From: Calditrichota bacterium
GTDB lineage: Bacteria; Zhuqueibacterota; Zhuqueibacteria; Residuimicrobiales; Krinioviventaceae
DNA: 7,210 bases
Direction of reading: 5' to 3'
NCBI GenBank assembly: GCA_003818595.1
Contig: RPQV01000172.1
Coordinates: 1 to 7,210 of the forward strand
The notes under the pieces: generated by a model
Told to the model about the DNA's origin: nothing
Databases searched by the model: none
Seen by the model: the letters and a program-made list of their open reading frames with translations, nothing else
Program-made: the position numbers and the translations under genes
Shown here: in pieces, positions 5,367-7,210 of the stretch
How the letters are laid out: each line of letters begins with the position of its first letter
How positions within the stretch are numbered: position 1 is the first letter of the stretch

Positions 5367-6158
5367 TCACTGGGGGTTTGACTTGTTCGGGGCAAATTCT
5401 GCCGATAACTTTAACAACTGATCATACGAATGAATGACTGTTAGTGATTCGAAATGTGTTTTCAGATAATCGAAGAGAAGAAGATCGAGTTCGCTCCCCA
5501 TGGCAGCGGAGACCTGAGCGTCGACGGCTGATCCGACCGGGCATTTGATCAGCCAGCGCAGCAGTTGCACTCCATATCCGCTGATGCGTCGGCTCTGGAC
5601 ATCACCGGAAGTGCAGCGACCGCAGATATAATAACCGTCCGTCAGGAAAAAGAAATTGAGATCAGCCGGATCGGGACGCGAACAATGGTGACACCGGTCG
5701 AGTTCAGGCTCAAATCCGGAGTGAACCGCGTACTGAAGAATGAACGCCCGGACGATGTTCCGCAGACCGCTGTGGTGCTCATCGATGGCGGTGAGGGTAT
5801 CGAGCAGCAGGTGATAAAGTTGCGGGTGCGGATGGTTGTCGATCTCTGCTTTTTCGACCACCTCACAGGGAATGCTCGCCAATGAAAACTTGGCCAGTTG
5901 AGTCGAAAATGTGGCAAAGGATCGGACAATGGAAGCCTGACTCAGGTATTGCAGCTGGCGTTGATCCTTTTGATAAAAGACGATGGAGAGATGATTATAG
6001 GTTTCCAATGTTCCCAGATATTTGGAATGAATTCCCCGCGATCCTTTTGCCATCAGGGAGAGCTTGCCGAATTCCCGTGTATAAAAGGTGATGATTTTGC
6101 TGGTTTCGCCCTGGCTGCGGCGACGCAGCACAATGCCTTCGGCTTTTTGGATGGCCAT
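5367..6158 (-). CDS. recO: DNA repair protein RecO
   Basis: RecO is a recombination mediator that helps RecR load RecA onto SSB-coated single-stranded DNA and can anneal strands. The 263-residue product starts with the usual oligonucleotide-binding fold (about 1-80), including GIVLRRRSQGETSKIITFYT and the GKLSLMAKGSRG strand-turn. The helical domain follows, with the four-cysteine zinc site Cys156-x2-Cys159 and Cys179-x2-Cys182. Length and order are typical. The ATG is 3 bases after the mgtE stop; GGCGG about 8 bases before it, inside the end of mgtE, may serve as ribosome binding site. The frame ends with tandem stops (TGA, TAA) directly before metX. The function is not related to its neighbours, so the cluster is probably one of convenience. 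Confidence 0.93.
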   Translation of the reverse strand: MAIQKAEGIVLRRRSQGETSKIITFYTREFGKLSLMAKGSRGIHSKYLGTLETYNHLSIVFYQKDQRQLQYLSQASIVRSFATFSTQLAKFSLASIPCEVVEKAEIDNHPHPQLYHLLLDTLTAIDEHHSGLRNIVRAFILQYAVHSGFEPELDRCHHCSRPDPADLNFFFLTDGYYICGRCTSGDVQSRRISGYGVQLLRWLIKCPVGSAVDAQVSAAMGSELDLLLFDYLKTHFESLTVIHSYDQLLKLSAEFAPNKSNPQ

Positions 6159-6161
6159 CGG

Positions 6162-7210
6162 TTACCGCCAGAAAAGCAGATAAAACGTCGCCATGCTCAG
6201 ATAAATCAGCAAACCGAAAATGTCGTTCGCCGTGGTGATAAAGGGGCCGGTCGCAATGGCCGGATCGATTTTCAATTTATTCAATAGGAATGGAATCAGC
6301 GCGCCGAACACAGCGGAATTGATCATCACCAGAAGCATTGCCAGGCCGCCGATCATCCCGAATTCCATATTATCTTTCCACAGTGAAATGACCGAGAAGA
6401 GGAGTAATCCGATGATAGAGCCATTGAGGATGGCGACCCTCAGCTCGCGCAGGACGCGATTCCAGACGCCGGTGACGCCGCCTTCACCTAAAGCCAGGCT
6501 GCGCACGACAATGGTGCTGGATTGAATGCCCGCATTGCCGCCTGTCGCCATGATCACCGGAATAAAAAATGCCGAGATGATGATCTCTTCAAGCGTCGCA
6601 TTAAAGTGATCGAGCACTGCCGCCGAGCCGAGTTCACCCATGAAGGAAATCAACAGCCAGGGCAGGCGGTTGCGTGAAATACGAAACGCCGAATTCTCCT
6701 GCAGAACTTCCTCATCGGAGATACCCGCCATGCGCTGGATATCCTCGTTCGCTTCTTCCTGCAGAACGTCGACAATGTCATCGATGGTGACGCGGCCCAC
6801 GAGTTTCCCGTCGTCGTCCACGACCGGCACGGCGGAAAGGTCATATTTGCGGGCGATGCGCGCGACATGCTCCTGATCGGTGTCCAAGGTAACCGAAATG
6901 ATTTCGGTGTGCATGATGTCGCGGATGAGGCAGCTCGGTTTGCGCAGCAGCAGATGGTTGATGGGCACAACGCCCACCAGCCGCCCGTTGCGGTCGATGG
7001 CATAGACATAAAAAACCTCATCGACCTCATGCGCGCTCTCCCGAATTTCCTGCAGTGCATCTTCAACGGTTTCATCCTCATACACCGCAATGAACTCCAG
7101 CGCCATGATGCCGCCGGCGGTGTCCTCTTCATGCACCATCAGCCGTTCGACATCCGCGCGGCCTTCGGGTTCAAACTGCGCCAGAACTTCCTGCTGCATC
7201 ACCTCGGGAA
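6162..7210 (-). CDS. mgtE: Magnesium channel/transporter MgtE, 5' end outside window
   Basis: This is the C-terminal three quarters of MgtE, the dimeric inner-membrane Mg2+ channel. The frame stays open to the window edge, so the GTG at 7202 is an internal valine codon and roughly 100 N-terminal residues are missing. Numbering from that valine, the end of the N domain carries MVHEEDTAGGIM (22-33). Two CBS domains follow (about 34-88 and 98-150), which in the family sense cytoplasmic Mg2+ and close the pore. The membrane domain spans about 180-346, with FFIPVIMATGGNAGIQSST (212-230) and the pore motif KIDPA, whose Asp313 corresponds to the conserved ion-selecting aspartate. The final helix ends YLLFWR before TAA. 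Nothing visible suggests damage. recO begins 3 bases later, so the two share a message. Confidence 0.95.
   Translation of the reverse strand, partial: PEVMQQEVLAQFEPEGRADVERLMVHEEDTAGGIMALEFIAVYEDETVEDALQEIRESAHEVDEVFYVYAIDRNGRLVGVVPINHLLLRKPSCLIRDIMHTEIISVTLDTDQEHVARIARKYDLSAVPVVDDDGKLVGRVTIDDIVDVLQEEANEDIQRMAGISDEEVLQENSAFRISRNRLPWLLISFMGELGSAAVLDHFNATLEEIIISAFFIPVIMATGGNAGIQSSTIVVRSLALGEGGVTGVWNRVLRELRVAILNGSIIGLLLFSVISLWKDNMEFGMIGGLAMLLVMINSAVFGALIPFLLNKLKIDPAIATGPFITTANDIFGLLIYLSMATFYLLFWR

Noticed and set aside
7200..7202. GTG at 7202 as the start of mgtE
   Set aside because: The frame continues upstream to the window edge and the protein would lack most of the MgtE N domain, so this GTG is read as an internal valine.

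Overview
The window looks like chromosomal DNA of a Gram-negative bacterium. All six genes lie on the minus strand, so transcription runs from position 7210 towards position 1. Gram-negative character is suggested by a lipobox protein with a large predicted periplasmic domain and by a single-span anti-sigma factor. The intergenic repeat types at the left end remind me of genomes in the Bacteroidota / Chlorobiota / Calditrichota / KSB1 (FCB) area, but that is recollection of style rather than a search result, so the phylum is a weak guess.

Region 1 (7210 to 3517) is a tight housekeeping run in transcription order: mgtE (Mg2+ channel, 5' end outside the window), recO (recombination mediator), metX (homoserine O-acyltransferase) and metW (SAM-methyltransferase-like partner of MetX). 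Gaps are 3, 7 and 76 bases, so mgtE-recO-metX are probably co-transcribed, and metW may follow on the same message. metX and metW form the familiar metXW pair of methionine biosynthesis.

Region 2 (3483 to 849) is a three-gene regulatory operon with its own sigma70-like promoter (TTGACT, 17-base spacer, TATCAT). It encodes an ECF sigma factor, a zinc-motif anti-sigma factor with one membrane span (its ATG overlaps the sigma stop as ATGA), and, 6 bases further on, a 443-residue lipobox protein with three C-terminal membrane helices that I cannot assign to a named family. The layout suggests a cell-envelope signalling unit: the sigma factor is held by the anti-sigma, and the third protein is a candidate sensor, modulator or effector. 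This is the least ordinary part of the window.

Region 3 (1 to 848) has no convincing gene. It is packed with different small repeats and hairpins: a 15-bp tandem repeat, three successive hairpins, a 25/26-bp inverted repeat spaced about 105 bp apart, a perfect 15-bp palindrome followed by a T run, a 9-bp tandem repeat and a 17-bp perfect inverted repeat. It reads as a sink for dispersed intergenic repeats downstream of the operon.
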